Positions 39,990 through 52,095 of a DNA stretch of 64,000 nt are shown in pieces (the first letter of the stretch is position 1; each line of letters opens with the position of its first letter). The position numbers and the translations under genes are program-made. The notes under the pieces were generated by a model, which ran no database searches, was not told where the DNA came from, and was given only the letters and a program-made list of their open reading frames with translations. The stretch is from the NCBI GenBank assembly GCA_963575745.1, contig CAUYUJ010005725.1, positions 414,069 through 478,068 of the forward strand. Reading direction: 5' to 3'. The stretch comes from Prorocentrum cordatum (Eukaryota; Sar; Dinophyceae; Prorocentrales; Prorocentraceae).

Positions 39990-41110
39990 GTCATGTTCTG
40001 CCATGCGCATGGGGCGGGCTGCTCAAGGAGACGTGGGGGGGTGTTGGGGCTCGGCGGGATGCCGAAGGAACCGCGGAATGTTTGCATCACGTTGTCTCGT
40101 CACGCAGGCCGTCACTTTTCAAAATATGTATGCCATCACGCGTGTTGTGTCTGCGCTCGCTACGTCGTTGAATTATGTTCGGGCTGGCGTGACGGCGTGA
40201 AGCCTTTCATGCATGCACGCTTCGTCGAGTTCCCATGCTGTCTGTGATTATCCTGTGTTACCTGCCATGGCGTCTGTCAATTCAAAACGTTCGTTGCTTG
40301 TTTTGTTGTTTGTTCTCGAGCTGGCGTGACGTCGTGATGCCTGCCATGCCTGCTTGGTCGTCGACTGATGCCTCTTACAACATTATGATGCGCATCGCGT
40401 TCTTATGTTGTCTGCCATGGCATCCATCCTTCCTAAGAGATCTTTGATACAATAGGTGTTTCTCAGGTCGGCGTGGCGCCGTGACCACTGTCCTATCTGA
40501 TGAACCGTCGGATGTCTCTGCAGCTATGTCTTCTCCATCTGCCCATCGTCTTCTAAAGGGTCCTTGCTTAGTGCTTGTTAGGCCACCGCCACGTCGTGAC
40601 GCCTGCATTGTCTGATTCGCCGTGGGCATCTTATGCTACGTAATCTTATCGCGCCGTATTTACGCACGGTAGACTTGAATGTTGCAATGTAGTTCTGTAC
40701 TACGGTTGCCTTGTCAAGCTGCCAAATTTCTCAATGTTATCTGCCGTCGCGCCTGTTACTTGTAGAAACAATCGTTGCAACGCTTGGTTTCTCACGGGCC
40801 AGCGTGACGGCGAGACGCTTGGCAGGCATGCGTAGCCTTTGAATGATAAGGTCCTTGAAACGCAAGAACACCTGTGTGTGATCCTGCTAAACATGCTTGG
40901 TTCATTATTTTCTCTGCCGTGGCGCCTGTCCTTCCTTGGACGATCGCTGGCGCTCTTGGTTATCGTCGGGCTGGCGTGACGTCGTGACACCTGGAATGTT
41001 TGACAAGCCGTGGGGTACTCCTTTATCATGTTGCCGATTTCTGACTGGTCAATGCTGCGCTCGATGTTCCCGAACAAGAGTCACGTCACGACGCATGTCG
41101 CGTCTGATTG
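39990..41110 (+). repeat. Degenerate array of about 120-170-bp units
   Basis: About seven irregular units share TGCCATGGCGTCTGTC-like starts, a GTTGCTTGT-like middle and GGCTGGCGTGACGTCGTGA followed by TGCCTG. The GCTGGCGTGACG core is best kept (near 40183, 40319, 40470, 40585, 40800 and 40970). No gene. 39200-39990 contains low-complexity purine runs and frames I cannot support. Confidence 0.7.
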
Positions 41111-42238
41111 CTCATCGCTTAAGGAAAAAAGAAACGAGATACCCTGTCACATAGTATGACACTTCATGTTTTCGATATGCACGTTCGCGAAGTATGCTTG
41201 TCAATGGTCTCAACATAAGTATGCGCGTGTGATTGCCTATGTCCGTTGCGTGGACATGTGTTACGTGTGCGCCCTTTCTGTGCGTGCCTGGCGTACGCAA
41301 TTCTGTTGCGTGCACGTACAGTGCAGATGAATTTTTGTCAGCGACACATGTTGGGAGAAGACGGAGAGGCACGCGGGAAGGGACGGCCGCAACAACTCTC
41401 GAGTAACACGTGCACTCCTTGCGATACGCGGCAGAGGCTGACCAGCGGCTTGATTTCAGTACACCAACATCCAACAATAAGAACAAGCACCGGCGAGAAG
41501 AGGAGAAGAGCAGAGGACCAGGAGAGGAGGAGGAGGGGAGGAAAAGGAGAGGAAGTCGCGAGGCCCGCTCAACGCGTGTCAAACGCGGACTCATAAGCGC
41601 GCCTGTACAGGGGTTACTAAGAGAACTTCTGTGAATCACCACGCAAACTGCACGCGCAAGATGAGACGAGACGCCCAGTCGCATCATTAGCTGGCCGTGG
41701 CGGAATCCTGGGTTGAAGGCGAAGTGGCACGAGCCACGCCGCAGTGCCAAGGAAGCGAAACTAGAAATACCACACACACACACCGTACAAACGCAACGCC
41801 GGAGGAGGCAGAGGAGCAGCAGCAGAAGCAGGAGAGCAGTAGAAGCCGAGAAAACACCGAGCCTATGCAACATCCGACGCGCCAGTGAAATCATAGAAAC
41901 CGTGCGGCGGCAACTCGAGACGACTCGGGAAAACGCTTTGCCGCCAGCCGAGCGACTGCGGGAGGGGGGCGAGGAAGGGAGGGAGGAGGAAGGGGGAGGG
42001 GGAAACGCCAGCCAAATGCCGACATCAACGTATATGACCGGCTTATAGGTTGTGTGTACGTCGCGCTGGACCGTTATGTACATGTGTTGTGTGTATGCGA
42101 CGTACGCGTGTTGCGCGCGTGTGTGTGTGCGTGTGTGATATTGAAGTGCGCTAGCCGTGCGTTGGTGTCGGATAATTTCGCATGGTCACTGTGTCGTCAT
42201 TCGTCGAGGATGTGGGGCGGGAGACGAAGGGATCACCA

Positions 42239-42308
42239 GGACACGTGGGACCTGGCGGCCGCGGCACTCAAGGCGGGCGAGGCTCGTCGAGAGTCGGGCG
42301 GGGAGTGA
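42239..42308 (+). CDS. Possible terminal exon, plus strand
   Basis: After TCACCAG the frame reads DTWDLAAAALKAGEARRESG, GE and stops at TGA (42306-42308). Codons are G/C-ending and the acceptor is AG|G. It is the only small helical-type exon seen on the plus strand. An upstream plus segment at 41880-41960 (EIIETVRRQLETTRENALPP) could belong to the same gene. Confidence 0.25.
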
Positions 42309-43539
42309 CCCGCAGGAACTTTTTGGACATCCAATATCAGATGCCTTCGTCAATTGACTCCTAAGGGGGGGGGGGAAGATCTTTCTCTGATGGCAAGGGG
42401 AGGTAAAACAAAGCAAATTTCAAAAAACGCACGGGAACGTCTGGGGGCGAGCGATGACCTCAACACGACCAGAGAGGCTTGGCAGGCAGAGCGGACCGGG
42501 GTCAGCTTCGGCGACAGAACATTTTTCCCGATGGCAGCGGACCGCCGGAAGGTAACAGCTGTCGCAGCTTGCGGCAGCTGGCAATGAGGCCTTCACTCAG
42601 TCACGGCTGGACGGCTGCTGTAGTAGCTTGCGGCATGTGGCTTTGCTCGGTCGCGGCTGGCACCCAGCAGCGAGAAGGCAGATGCGGTGCGATCATAAAC
42701 TCCTTAACTTCGCCCCTCCAAAGAGCAAATTTGAGGAGTCGACCAGCAGTGGGTTCAAACGCAGCGAGAGTTCCACAAGCATCTATTTAGATGCCTGGAA
42801 GATTAGAGGCACACAATATAATATGGGTCAGGGGTCGGAGCTGGTCGAACATCAAAATGTAACGAAAAAATCATCAGGCTTCGAACCTGCACCCACGAGT
42901 CTTGCACGGCCCGGGAAAATCCGCCAGGCCCTTGCGTGCCACAAGGCTGCACAGACCATGTTTCTGAATCAAGTGGTGTTTGAACAGCTGCTGCAAGCTC
43001 TTCACCATGAAAGACTGACGCACTTTCGTTCCCTGCGAGTCGGTCGCCAGGGAAGCAGGTTGCACTAAAGCTAGTGGAAGTTGGCTCCAAAGGTTGTGGA
43101 ATTCGCGAGCCCCGGGGTCAGAGGCAGGCTGAGCCGAGCAACATCGGGAAACCGGACCGGCCACGAAGGAACTCTCCAACCCGTGTCAGCGGAGGGCGAG
43201 GAGGGCGGGTGTGGCTCAGACGTGGCTCCCAAATTCAGCCCAGCCAGAGGGGATTTGCTGATCCATGTCAGGGCTGACCCCGATGCTTTGGACGCCCGAA
43301 ATGGGTATGGAAAAATAGGTACAATGCCCAACAGCAAATGCTGTCCCAAACCGACAGCGGCCGCTGTTGGGCAGGCGGCTGTGTGTCTTCAGTGAACTTC
43401 CGCGGCGGCGCGGACAGCGAGCCTTGTTCAAAAAAGAGCAGGAACATTACCCTTCAGGGTCGGCGGTACCGGCCGCAAGGCCTCTCCGGTCAACGCTGTT
43501 CGCCCTCGCGCCTCTTCGCTTCCCATGGGCCTCGGAGGC

Positions 43540-44350
43540 CTCACGAAGGCCCCAAGATGACCCAAGAGAGCTACAGGCCTTCAACATAGCCCCAGGATGG
43601 CTCCCCAGAATCTCCAATTTCACCATCGCTGGCATATCCTTGCTTCCTATATCTACTTACCTAGGCCCCTCTGTTGGGCATCGTACACATCATTTCCGTG
43701 CCCAACTTGATCGTCCCGAGATGCCCGCCAACGACGGGGCTCGAACCCGCCCTTGCCGGTTCTTGAATCTGCGCTGGACCCCCCTCCCTGGCGCGTGGAG
43801 CGCGACAGGAGCGGCGCCAGAGGCGCCGCCATGGGGGGCCCAGTGCGGATCCAAGAAATCCACGCGGAGCGCCAACAGTTTAGGTTTATGGCGTTTTTTT
43901 TATTTTTCTTCTTCTTCTTCGAACTATGACACCACGCTGACCCCAAATGCCCCACGGTGGCCCAGTGCAGCCCCTATGCGCATGGCCACACGAGGCACAG
44001 CTCCCCCCCTCCGAAGTGGTGCAGCGTTGGCGGTGTCTTTGCCTGTCGCCGCCCCAAGTGGCCCAGGGGACCCGGGATGAGATAAGGTGGCCCCAGTACG
44101 GCCCCCAGGGTAAGGCCCAAGATGACCCCCGCCCACGATAACCCTCAGCTGCGGCCCTAAGGATGTCACCCCGGGCCCCACGGTGCCCATGGTTATCCAT
44201 GGATGTCCAGGATCGCCCTCCTGGGCCCCCCCAGAGGCGCCAAGATGCCACCAAGAGGCCTCAAGATGCCCCAACAAGGCCGCAGGACAGCAGCTCCAGC
44301 ACTGCCCCAGGATAGCGACAGCCCCAAGACCCAAGAAGATGCCAGGATGT
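43540..44350. repeat. CCAAGATGCCC-type degenerate repeat with nested R element
   Basis: GGCCCCAAGATG, GCCCCAGGATG and CCAAGAGGCC words recur. The R-family copy at 43758-43893 is nested within. 42310-43540 is unique sequence with competing frames on both strands and no gene I can support. Confidence 0.5.
43758..43893 (+). mobile_element. R-family inverted-repeat element, copy 4
   Basis: GTTCTTGAATCTGCGCTGGA, CCCCCC, TGGCGCGTGGAGCGCGACAG, then GGCGCCAGAGGCGCCGCCAT and GCGGATCCAAGAAATCC, CGCGGAGC. A TTCGA-containing arm just left of it looks tRNA-like but has no matching cloverleaf. Confidence 0.75.
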
Positions 44351-45174
44351 CCCAATGCTTCCCGTCATCATCGCAACAACAAACGCAGAATGGCCCGAAG
44401 AGGGTTTCAAAGAACCTTAAGGATGCCGACACGCTGTTCACCCCGACGACCCACAAGCTACGAATCCGAGTCCGAGCTGGACACAAGGCGGAGCCCTTCA
44501 GATAATCGTATATAACACTCAGAGACGCTAGCAGTCGGGCTCCCGTAGGTTGAAACATCGCAAACAGAAGCACTGCCCGAAATCCGACGTCGTGCTTTGT
44601 CCACTGCTTGATCACTGCAGCTCTCGACACAATCTCCTGGACCAGTTTGTCGCCAAGCCTGGTCCTCGTCAAAAAACGAGACTCTTGTTGCTGGTGTCGC
44701 GCCCCGCCTCCCTCACCTCCCGCCTCCCCCAAACCCCACTCAGACCAACTCACTGAAACCCAGTCGCTGATACCCAGACTCACCCACGCTCAGACTCACA
44801 CGTGCCTGGTCACCCGTTCTCAGACCCACTCAAGGTCAGATTGACACACTGCTCAGACGCACGCATAGTCAGACTGTCATTCGGCTGCACAAGCTCATCA
44901 TCAGCACGAGGCAGCAGGCATCGCACTCGGGCCTCCCAATGGACTGCCGATCAAGGGTGTATTCACGGCCAGGTCGCGCCCAGATTGCTCGGACCTCTCA
45001 GAGAAGAGCCATGGTCGTCGGACGCATGTTTGACCACCGCCGGACAGCAACCATAGCACTCGACCTTCCCAATGGGGCGTCGACCAAAAGTATTTCAAGG
45101 GCTTGTTCGCGCCTAGATCGTCTGAACCTCTCAAGAAGAACGATGGCTTGGGGAGGTGGATCTCTCCTTTTCTT

Positions 45175-45255
45175 TGTTTCTCTCTCTCTCTCTCGCTCTT
45201 TGTTTGTTTCTCTCTCTCTCTCTCTCGCTCTCTCTTTTCTCTCTCTCTCTCTGGA
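45175..45255 (+). repeat. (CT)n microsatellite
   Basis: TCTCTCTC with GTTTGTTTC breaks. 44700-44900, 45590-45850 and 47090-47240 are rich in CTCAGACTCAC and ACTCATACTCAC words. No gene found in 44350-47880. Confidence 0.9.
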
Positions 45256-45869
45256 GTTGGCGGATAAACCGATGATGACCGCGCGCTCGAACGCATCGCA
45301 GACGGGCCTCCGAAGATGGGGCACCCGGAGGTACTGCACGAACCCGTTTGCGCCCAGATTATGGAGACCTCTTCGGCAGAACGACGGTATTGGGACGTGT
45401 GGGGGGCCCCCCCGTCCTCTACCTGTTGTTCCTCCCTCCCTTGTTCCCTCCCTCCCTTGTTCCCTCCCTCCTCCCACCGCCTTCCCACTTTGGTCCCCTG
45501 GGGGCCCCGCAATGCCCAACAGGCCCCAGGACGCTCCAGGAGAGCACGTAAGGATCCAGGAGGCCGCCTCCCGCCCAGACTCGCTCATGCTCAGGGCCAT
45601 GGGTGCGCACACCAGCACGTGCCCAGACGCACGATAGACTCATTCGTGGACGCGTGATGCCCATACCCGATTCCACTGAAATCCCTCGTACTGAGACGCC
45701 CATGCCTGGGCGCACTCACTTCCAGACTCGCCCTCGTGGCCAGGCTAGCTCATACACCTCAGACGCAGGCACAATTTCAGACTCACTCATACACTCATAC
45801 TCACACTCATACTCCTACCCACTCGTACGCCACACACACAGTGACACACGCTCAGTGCTACGACGGGGC

Positions 45870-46340
45870 GACTGCTGGACAATCATAGAGCAACCACGGG
45901 ACAACCACGGAACACCCACGCTACAACGACGGGACGCCCACGCGAGAACCACATGGCAACCGTGGGACAAACCTGGGACAACTCCGGGATATCCACGGGA
46001 GAACCGCATAACCACGGGTGAACCGCGGGACAACCACCAGGATCAGAACTACAAAGAAACTACTGGGCAACTACGGGGCAACCACGAGGCAACCATGAGA
46101 CAACGACGGTACAACCACAAGACAACCACGTAACAACCACGGGAAAACCACAAAAAGCCGCAGCAGCAAACACTGGACAACCACGGGACAACCACCAGAA
46201 GAACACCATGTGGCAACCGTGGGACAACCGCGGGACAATCACGGGACAACCACGGGACAAACACGGGACGACCACTGGACAACAACTGGACAACCACGGG
46301 ACAACCAAGAGACAACCATTGAACATCGATCGAACTACTT
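45870..46340 (+). repeat. 11-bp minisatellite ACCACGGGACA, block 1
   Basis: GGGACAACCAC units with frequent substitutions, about 40 units. Frames reading Gly-Gln-Pro-Arg-Asp-Asn-like repeats arise from the period. Confidence 0.9.
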
Positions 46341-46514
46341 ATCGACCTCACTACCAATCAAAAGATCCCACTGTCAATAAACCAGTCAATCCCAATATAT
46401 TCTGGTCTCACAAGAACCCATCGATCCCACTATCCAATTGGACATCGGTCTCACCATCTACCAGTCACAATATCGATCCATCAAATTCGATATCGACCTC
46501 ACTGTCATTTACCT

Positions 46515-46880
46515 TTAGAGAACCACGGGACAACGACGGGACAACCGTTTGTCATCCACGGGGGAACCACGCGACAACCGCAAGACAACCGCGTGGACAA
46601 CCGTGGGACAACCCTAGGACATCCACGGGACAACCACGGGGCAACCACGGAACAACAGCATGACCACGTAACAAACAAGAGACAACCACAACACACCGCT
46701 GCGACAACAACGGGACAACCATGGGACACCCTTAAAACAACCGCGGGACAACCGAAGGACAGCCGTGGAACAACCACTGGGATCCACAACATCACCGCAA
46801 GCCAACCGCAACCACGACACAACCATGGCACATTCGCGGGGCGAACACGGGACGACCGCGGGGCAACCTGGGCCCCAGCG
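46515..46880 (+). repeat. 11-bp minisatellite ACCACGGGACA, block 2
   Basis: Same unit as block 1, separated by 170 bp of CAATATCGATC-rich unique sequence. Confidence 0.9.
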
Positions 46881-47879
46881 CGCGACTGCCAGGGTGAGGA
46901 GCAGTCTGATGCCTCGCCCCACAAAAACGCGACTCACGACACGAAGCGAAAGCGAAACTGACTTCCCCATTGGGGCATTCCGTTTCACTTCCAGCTCACC
47001 CCCACCCTCCGAGCTGCCCAATCAGCACGTAGTGGTAGCCACTCGCGACCGTAGCCTCATGATACTACCACGTTACACGCAGGCACTCATACTCAATACT
47101 CAGAGCCCTCGAAACGCAATCGACCACATCAATTTTCAGTCACACACACACAAACGCTCAGCAGCTCATACCACACCAGCACACACACACACCCACTCAC
47201 ACTCACTTTGCCAAATATCCCCCGTATGCAGACTCACGCGTACTCGGCCGCGCATGCTGAAGCGCCCGAAACAAGAGCGTGCTACGAATCCCCCTTTGGC
47301 CCCCTACAGCTTCTGGGTAGACAAGGAGCGCTAGAGGAGCCATGCAATGGGCCTGAGGAACAGCGAGCCCCTTCCGAACCATACCTGTTCCTTGCTTCAA
47401 CGTCACTCGTACCCAATCGCTCATATCCAGCATCACTCACGCTTAAACTTGCTCGTGCTCAGACGTATGTGGAGGAAAGCACTAGAACTGAGATGCATAT
47501 GGGGATGCCTGCGTCGAATCATCCATGGTCATGGGGACCGAAAACGGCTTGCGGAGCCCGAAGGCGAAAACAAACAACAATTAGCCTGGCGAGTGGCCTA
47601 ACCATATACAACTGCGAATACCGCACGACAGGTGGAAAATAAGGGAGGAGGCTAGCAAAAGGACCAAGGAGGCGTGATAAGGACGAAGCGACGTTGCTGA
47701 TGGGGTGGCAAGGGGCAGCCGCAACGGATTCCATCTGGATGTTCCTGGCACGGCTGATCTGAGCGTCTGTCGGCTTTGCCCTGGGGAGCAGCAAGGCGCG
47801 GTCTGGGGAGCAGCAGGCGGCGGGGCCTTTCGTGGACGCGATCACGCAGGCGATTCCTGCCGATAGGGGCATTCGCTGG

Positions 47880-48596
47880 AGCTTCCCGAGTCGTGCGAGG
47901 GGTGTGCCGAAATAAGCGCGGTCGTCCATGTGATTCCCGCCACTGGTGCCTTCGCCGAAGCTCCCTGTGGGGCCACGAAGCGTGCGAGGGGTGTACCGAA
48001 ATAGGCACGGTCACCCACGCGAGTCCTACCAATGGGGCCTCAGGGTGTGCCAAAGCGGGGTGGCGGCAGCATGCGAACGCAGCCAGGGGCTACGAAGCGT
48101 GCGAGGAGTGCACCAAAGTGGGGTGGCGGCGGTATGCGAACGCAGCCACTGGGGCCTTAGGTGGAGCCCCCTATGGGGTGGTGCGCCGAAGTGGGGTGGC
48201 GGCGGCATGCGAACGCAGCCACTGGGGCCTCAGGTGGAGCTCCCGATGGGGCCACGAAACGTGTGAGGGGTGCGCCAAAGAAGTGAGGTGGCGGCGGCGG
48301 CATGCGAACGCAGCTACTGGGGCCTTAGGTGGAGCTCCCCGCGGGGCCAAGAAGCGTCTGATGGGTGCGCCGAAGTTTGGCGTCCGCGGCGTGTGAACGC
48401 AGCCACTGGGGCCTCAAGTGGAGCCCCCCTATGGAGTAATGAAGCGTGTGAGGGGTGCGCGAGTGGGGTGGCGGCGGCATGCGAACGCAGCCTCTGGGGC
48501 CTTAGGGCCTTAGGTAGAACTCCCTATGGGGCCACGCAACGTGCGAGTGGTGCGCCAAAGTGGGGTGGCGGTGGCATGCGAACGCAGCCACTGGGG
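47880..48596 (-). repeat. Composite element B, array distal part
   Basis: Seven or eight units of about 90 bp in inverted orientation: GGAGCTCC, GGGGCCACGAA, CGTGYGAGGGGTGYGCC and an array-specific GGGGTGGCGGCGGCATGCGA, ACGCAGCCACTGGGGCC. The array continues at 50728 after the foldback insertion. Confidence 0.85.
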
Positions 48597-50727
48597 TATA
48601 GAACCCAGGGGGGGTAGCCTACCCTAGGCCCTACCCAAGGGCCTAGGGTAGCCTAGGGTAGTCCCTACCCAAGGCCCTAGGGTAGTCTACCCTAGGCCCT
48701 ACCCAAGGCCCTAGGGTGGCACCCCCTAGGTCTACCCTAGGCCTACCCCCTAGGCCTACCCCCTAGGCCTACCCTAGGCCTACCCCCTAGGCCTACCCCC
48801 TAGCCCTACCCTAGGCCTACCCCTAAGCCTACCCACCCCTAAGCCTACCCCCTAGGCCTACCCCTATAGGCCTGCCCGCCCGCCGGATCGAGCAGACGGA
48901 CCAGAACGGATCGGGTAGGATCGGGCAGGCATTAAAGTGTGGAGCACGTTCGCACTAGCACGCGTGAACCCTAACGGGCGGGTCGGGTCGGGTCGGGCGG
49001 ACCCTAACGGGCGGGCCGGGTCGGGCGGGCGGGACATTAAAGTATGGTGCGTGTACACTTGACACGCGTGAACCCTCACGGGCGGGTCAGGTCGGGTCGG
49101 GCGGGCGGACCCTAACGGGCGGGTCGGGTCGGGTCGGGCGGACCCTAACGGGCGGGTCGGGTCGGGAGGGCTGGTGCGTGTACACTTGACGCGCGTGAAC
49201 CCTAACGGGCGGGTCGGGTCGGGTCGGGCGGGCGGACCCTAACGGGCGGGCCGGGTCGGGTCGGGCGGACCCTAACGGGCGGGTCGGGTGGGGCGGGCGG
49301 GACATTAAAGTATGGTGCGTGTACACTTGACACGCGTGAACCCTAACGGGCGGGTCGGGTCGGGTCGGGCGGACCCTAACGGGCGGGTCGGGTCGGGTCG
49401 GGCGGACCCTAACGGGCGGGTCGGGTCGGGCGGGCGGGACATTAAAGTATGGTGCGTGTGCACTTGACACGCGTGAACCCTAACGGGCGGGTCGGGTCGG
49501 GTCGGGCGGGCGGACCCTAACGGGCGGGTCGGGTCGGGTCGGGCGGACCCTAACGGGCGGGTCGGGTCGGGCGGGCGGGACATTAAAGTATGGTGCGTGT
49601 ACACTTGACACGCGTGAACCCTACGGGCGGGTCGGGTCGGGTCGGGCGGGCGGACCCTAACGGGCGGGTCGGGTCGGGCGGGCCCTAACGAGCGAGTCGG
49701 GTCGGGTCGGGCGGGACCGCGTGTACACGTGACACGCGTGAACGGGCGGGGTCGGGTCGGGCGGGCGGACCCTAACGGGCGGGTCGGGCGGGCGGGACAT
49801 TAACGTATGGTGCGGTACACTTGGCACGCGTGAACCCTAACGGGGCGGGTCGGGTCGGGTCGGGCGGGCGGACCCTAACGGGCGGGTCGGGTCGGGTCGG
49901 GCGGACCCTAACGGGCGGGTCGGGTCGGGCGGGCGGGACATTGAAGTATGGTGCGTGTGCACTTGACACGCGTGAACCCTAACGGGCGGGTCGGGTCGGG
50001 TCGGGCGGGCGGACCCTAACGGGCGGGTCGGGTCGGGTCGGGCGGACCCTAACGGGCGGGTCGGGTCGGGCGGGCGGGACATTAAAGTATGGTGCGTGTA
50101 CACTTGGCACGCGTGAACCCTGACGGGCGGGTCGGGTCGGGTCGGGCGGGCGGACCCTAACGGAGTCGGGTCGGGTCGGGCGGACCCTAACGGGCGGGTC
50201 GGGTCGGGCGGGCGGGACATGAAAGTATGGTGCGTGTACACTTGACACGCGTGAACGGGCGGGTCGGGTGACCCTAACGGGCGGGTCGGGTCGGGCGGAC
50301 CCTAAGGCGGGTCGGGTCGGGCGGACCCTAACGGGCGGGTCGGGTCGGGCGGGCGGGACATTCAAGTATGGTGCGTGTGCACTTGACACGCGTGAACCCT
50401 AGGGTAGGCCTAGGCCTAGGGGGCCTAGGGGGTAGGCCTAGGGGGTAGGCTAGGGGGTAGGCCTAGGGGGTAGGCCTAGGGGTAGGGGGTAGGCCTAGGG
50501 GTAGGCCTAGGGTAGGCCGTAGGGGGTAGGGGGGTAGGCCTAGGGTAGGCCTAGGGGGTAGGCCTAGGGGTAAGCCTAGGGTAGGCCTAGGGGGTAGGCC
50601 TAGGGGTAGGCCTAGGGTAGGCCTAGGGGGTAGGCCTAGGGTAGGCGTAGGGGGTAGGCCTAGGGTAGGCCTAGGGGGGAGGCCTATGGGTAGGCCTAGG
50701 GTAGGCCTACCCCCCGGGTTCTATATG
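48597..50727. mobile_element. 2.1-kb foldback-like insertion inside a minisatellite array
   Basis: Terminal inverted repeats TATAGAACCC (48597) and GGGTTCTATA (ends 50725). Next come inverted arms: CCTACCCTAGG-type repeats at the left (to about 48870) and GGGTAGGCCTAGG-type repeats at the right (from about 50396). The interior is a tandem satellite. The 10-bp GCCACTGGGG is directly repeated at both edges (48587-48596 and 50728-50737) at a site that reads through without it in other array units. No open frame of interest; repeated Arg/Pro frames are artefacts. Confidence 0.8.
48870..50396. repeat. CCCTAACGGGCGGGTCGGG satellite
   Basis: About twelve higher-order units of 80-145 bp. Each has two or three CCCTAACGGGCGGGTCGGG blocks, CGGGCGGGACATTAAAGTAT, GGTGCGTGTACACTTGACAC and GCGTGAA. 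CCCTAAC recalls the plant/dinoflagellate-type telomere word CCCTAAA, but the arrays are not telomeric. Confidence 0.9.
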
Positions 50728-51220
50728 GCCACTGGGGCCTTCGGCAGAGCTCCCTATGGGGCCACGCAACGTGCGAGAGGTGCGCCAAAGTGGGGTGGCG
50801 GCGGCATGCGAACGCAGCCATTGGGGCCTTAGGTGGAGCGCCCGACAGGGGTCACGCAACGTGGGAGGAGTTCGCCGAAGTGGGGTGGCGGCGGCATGCA
50901 AACGCAGCCACTGGGGCCTTAGGTTGAGCTCCCCATGGGGCCAAGAAACATGTGAGGAGTTCGCCGAAGTGGGGTGGTGGCGGCATGCAAACGCGGCCAC
51001 TGGGGCCTTAGGTGGAGCTCCATGTGGGGCCACAGGACGTGAAAGGGGTGTGCCATACAAAAAAGGTGGTGGACATAGGAGGAAGGAGGGGAAGGAGGGG
51101 GAGGAGGGGGAGGAGGGGAGGGAGGACGAGGAAGAGAGGAGAGGAGAGAGGCGGAGCGACGCTAATTCAACACGAGGGCCCAACTCAACACAGGGTGGTT
51201 GGGAACAACACCACACCGAA
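50728..51220 (-). repeat. Composite element B, array proximal part, tract and head
   Basis: About four 90-bp units of the same array type as 47880-48596, then an AGGAGGGG purine tract (51070-51140). The inverted head reads, on the minus strand, CCAACCACCCTGTGTTGAGT, TGGGCCCTCGTGTTGAA. Together with 47880-48596 this is one element split by the insertion. 51220-51930 shows only (GAC)-like runs near 51490-51670. Confidence 0.8.
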
Positions 51221-51929
51221 ACATTATGGCGTCGGAGGTCTGGGTTATGCGATCCAGGAGGCGGCAACATATAACTGCCCCATTGAGCCCGGATTAGAGG
51301 CAGGGCCCCTGCCAGCCAATGCCTCTGTCATCGGGACTTTGAGACATGACCTGTCATGCATTCGGGACCTAGTGAATTCATCGCTTCTGTGGATATTCCT
51401 TGTTGAGGAATTCGATAACCTTGCGGTGCGGAGGAGGGCGATGTGTGGGTAGGAAGGGAATGCGAAGGAGGAGGGAGAAGATAGGGACGATAACGACGAC
51501 GAAACAGTGACGCCGACGCCGACGGCGACGGAAACGCTTACGAAAATGATGACGACGACGGCGAAAGCAACGACGACGACGCGACGTCGACGACAACACC
51601 GGCGACGTGGAGACGCCGACGCCGACGGATCCGGTGACGAAAACGATGACGGCGGCGGCGGCGGCAACCAAGTCGACCTGCGAACAAGTATCGATCTGGG
51701 CGTCCCGCTGCCCGTGCATCCAATTGCCCACAAACTGGCGGCCCGCCAGCGGGACGGTCACCTAAGGGAGTGGTGGAATTTGAAATTCGAGGATCGAGGA
51801 CGGCAGTGGGGAGGATAGAGGGTTGTAGACTTGTCGAACTCTCAGGCCCCCCACTGGGCCAGAGGTCACTAGGGGCCTGTGGCGGCTTTCAGGAACGCCT
51901 GCATTCCTCTTGGCGAGCGGGGAAGGGGG

Positions 51930-52095
51930 AAGGGGGAAAGAGGGAGGAGGAGGAGGAGGAGGAGGAGGAGGAGGAGGAGGAGGAGGAGAAGTAGAAGGAG
52001 GAGGAGGAGGAGAAGGAAGGAGGAGGAAGGAGGAGGAGGAGGAGGAGAAGAGGAGGAGGAGGAGGAGGAGGAGGAGGAGGAGGAGGAGAGGGCGG
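51930..52095 (+). repeat. (AGG)n microsatellite
   Basis: GGAGGAGGAGG with AAG breaks over 165 bp. Confidence 0.95.

Noticed and set aside
42860-42960. tRNA-like GCAGGTTCGAAGCCTG followed by a T run on the minus strand
   Set aside because: Only a four-pair T-arm with a following TTTTTT. The acceptor stem cannot form.
43730-43800. tRNA gene on the minus strand (GGGTTCGAGCCCC arm)
   Set aside because: A T-arm-like hairpin exists, but no acceptor stem, anticodon stem or D-arm pairs at the right spacing. It adjoins an R-family element.
46208-46961. Gln/Asn/Thr-rich proteins
   Set aside because: Generated by the 11-bp ACCACGGGACA repeat, which cycles through all frames.
49087-50389. Arg/Pro/Asp repeat proteins in the CCCTAACGGG satellite
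   Set aside because: Frames follow satellite length changes and break at unit variants.
48600-50720. Internal telomere array
   Set aside because: CCCTAA occurs only once per GC-rich block and never as a tandem of the 7-bp telomere unit.
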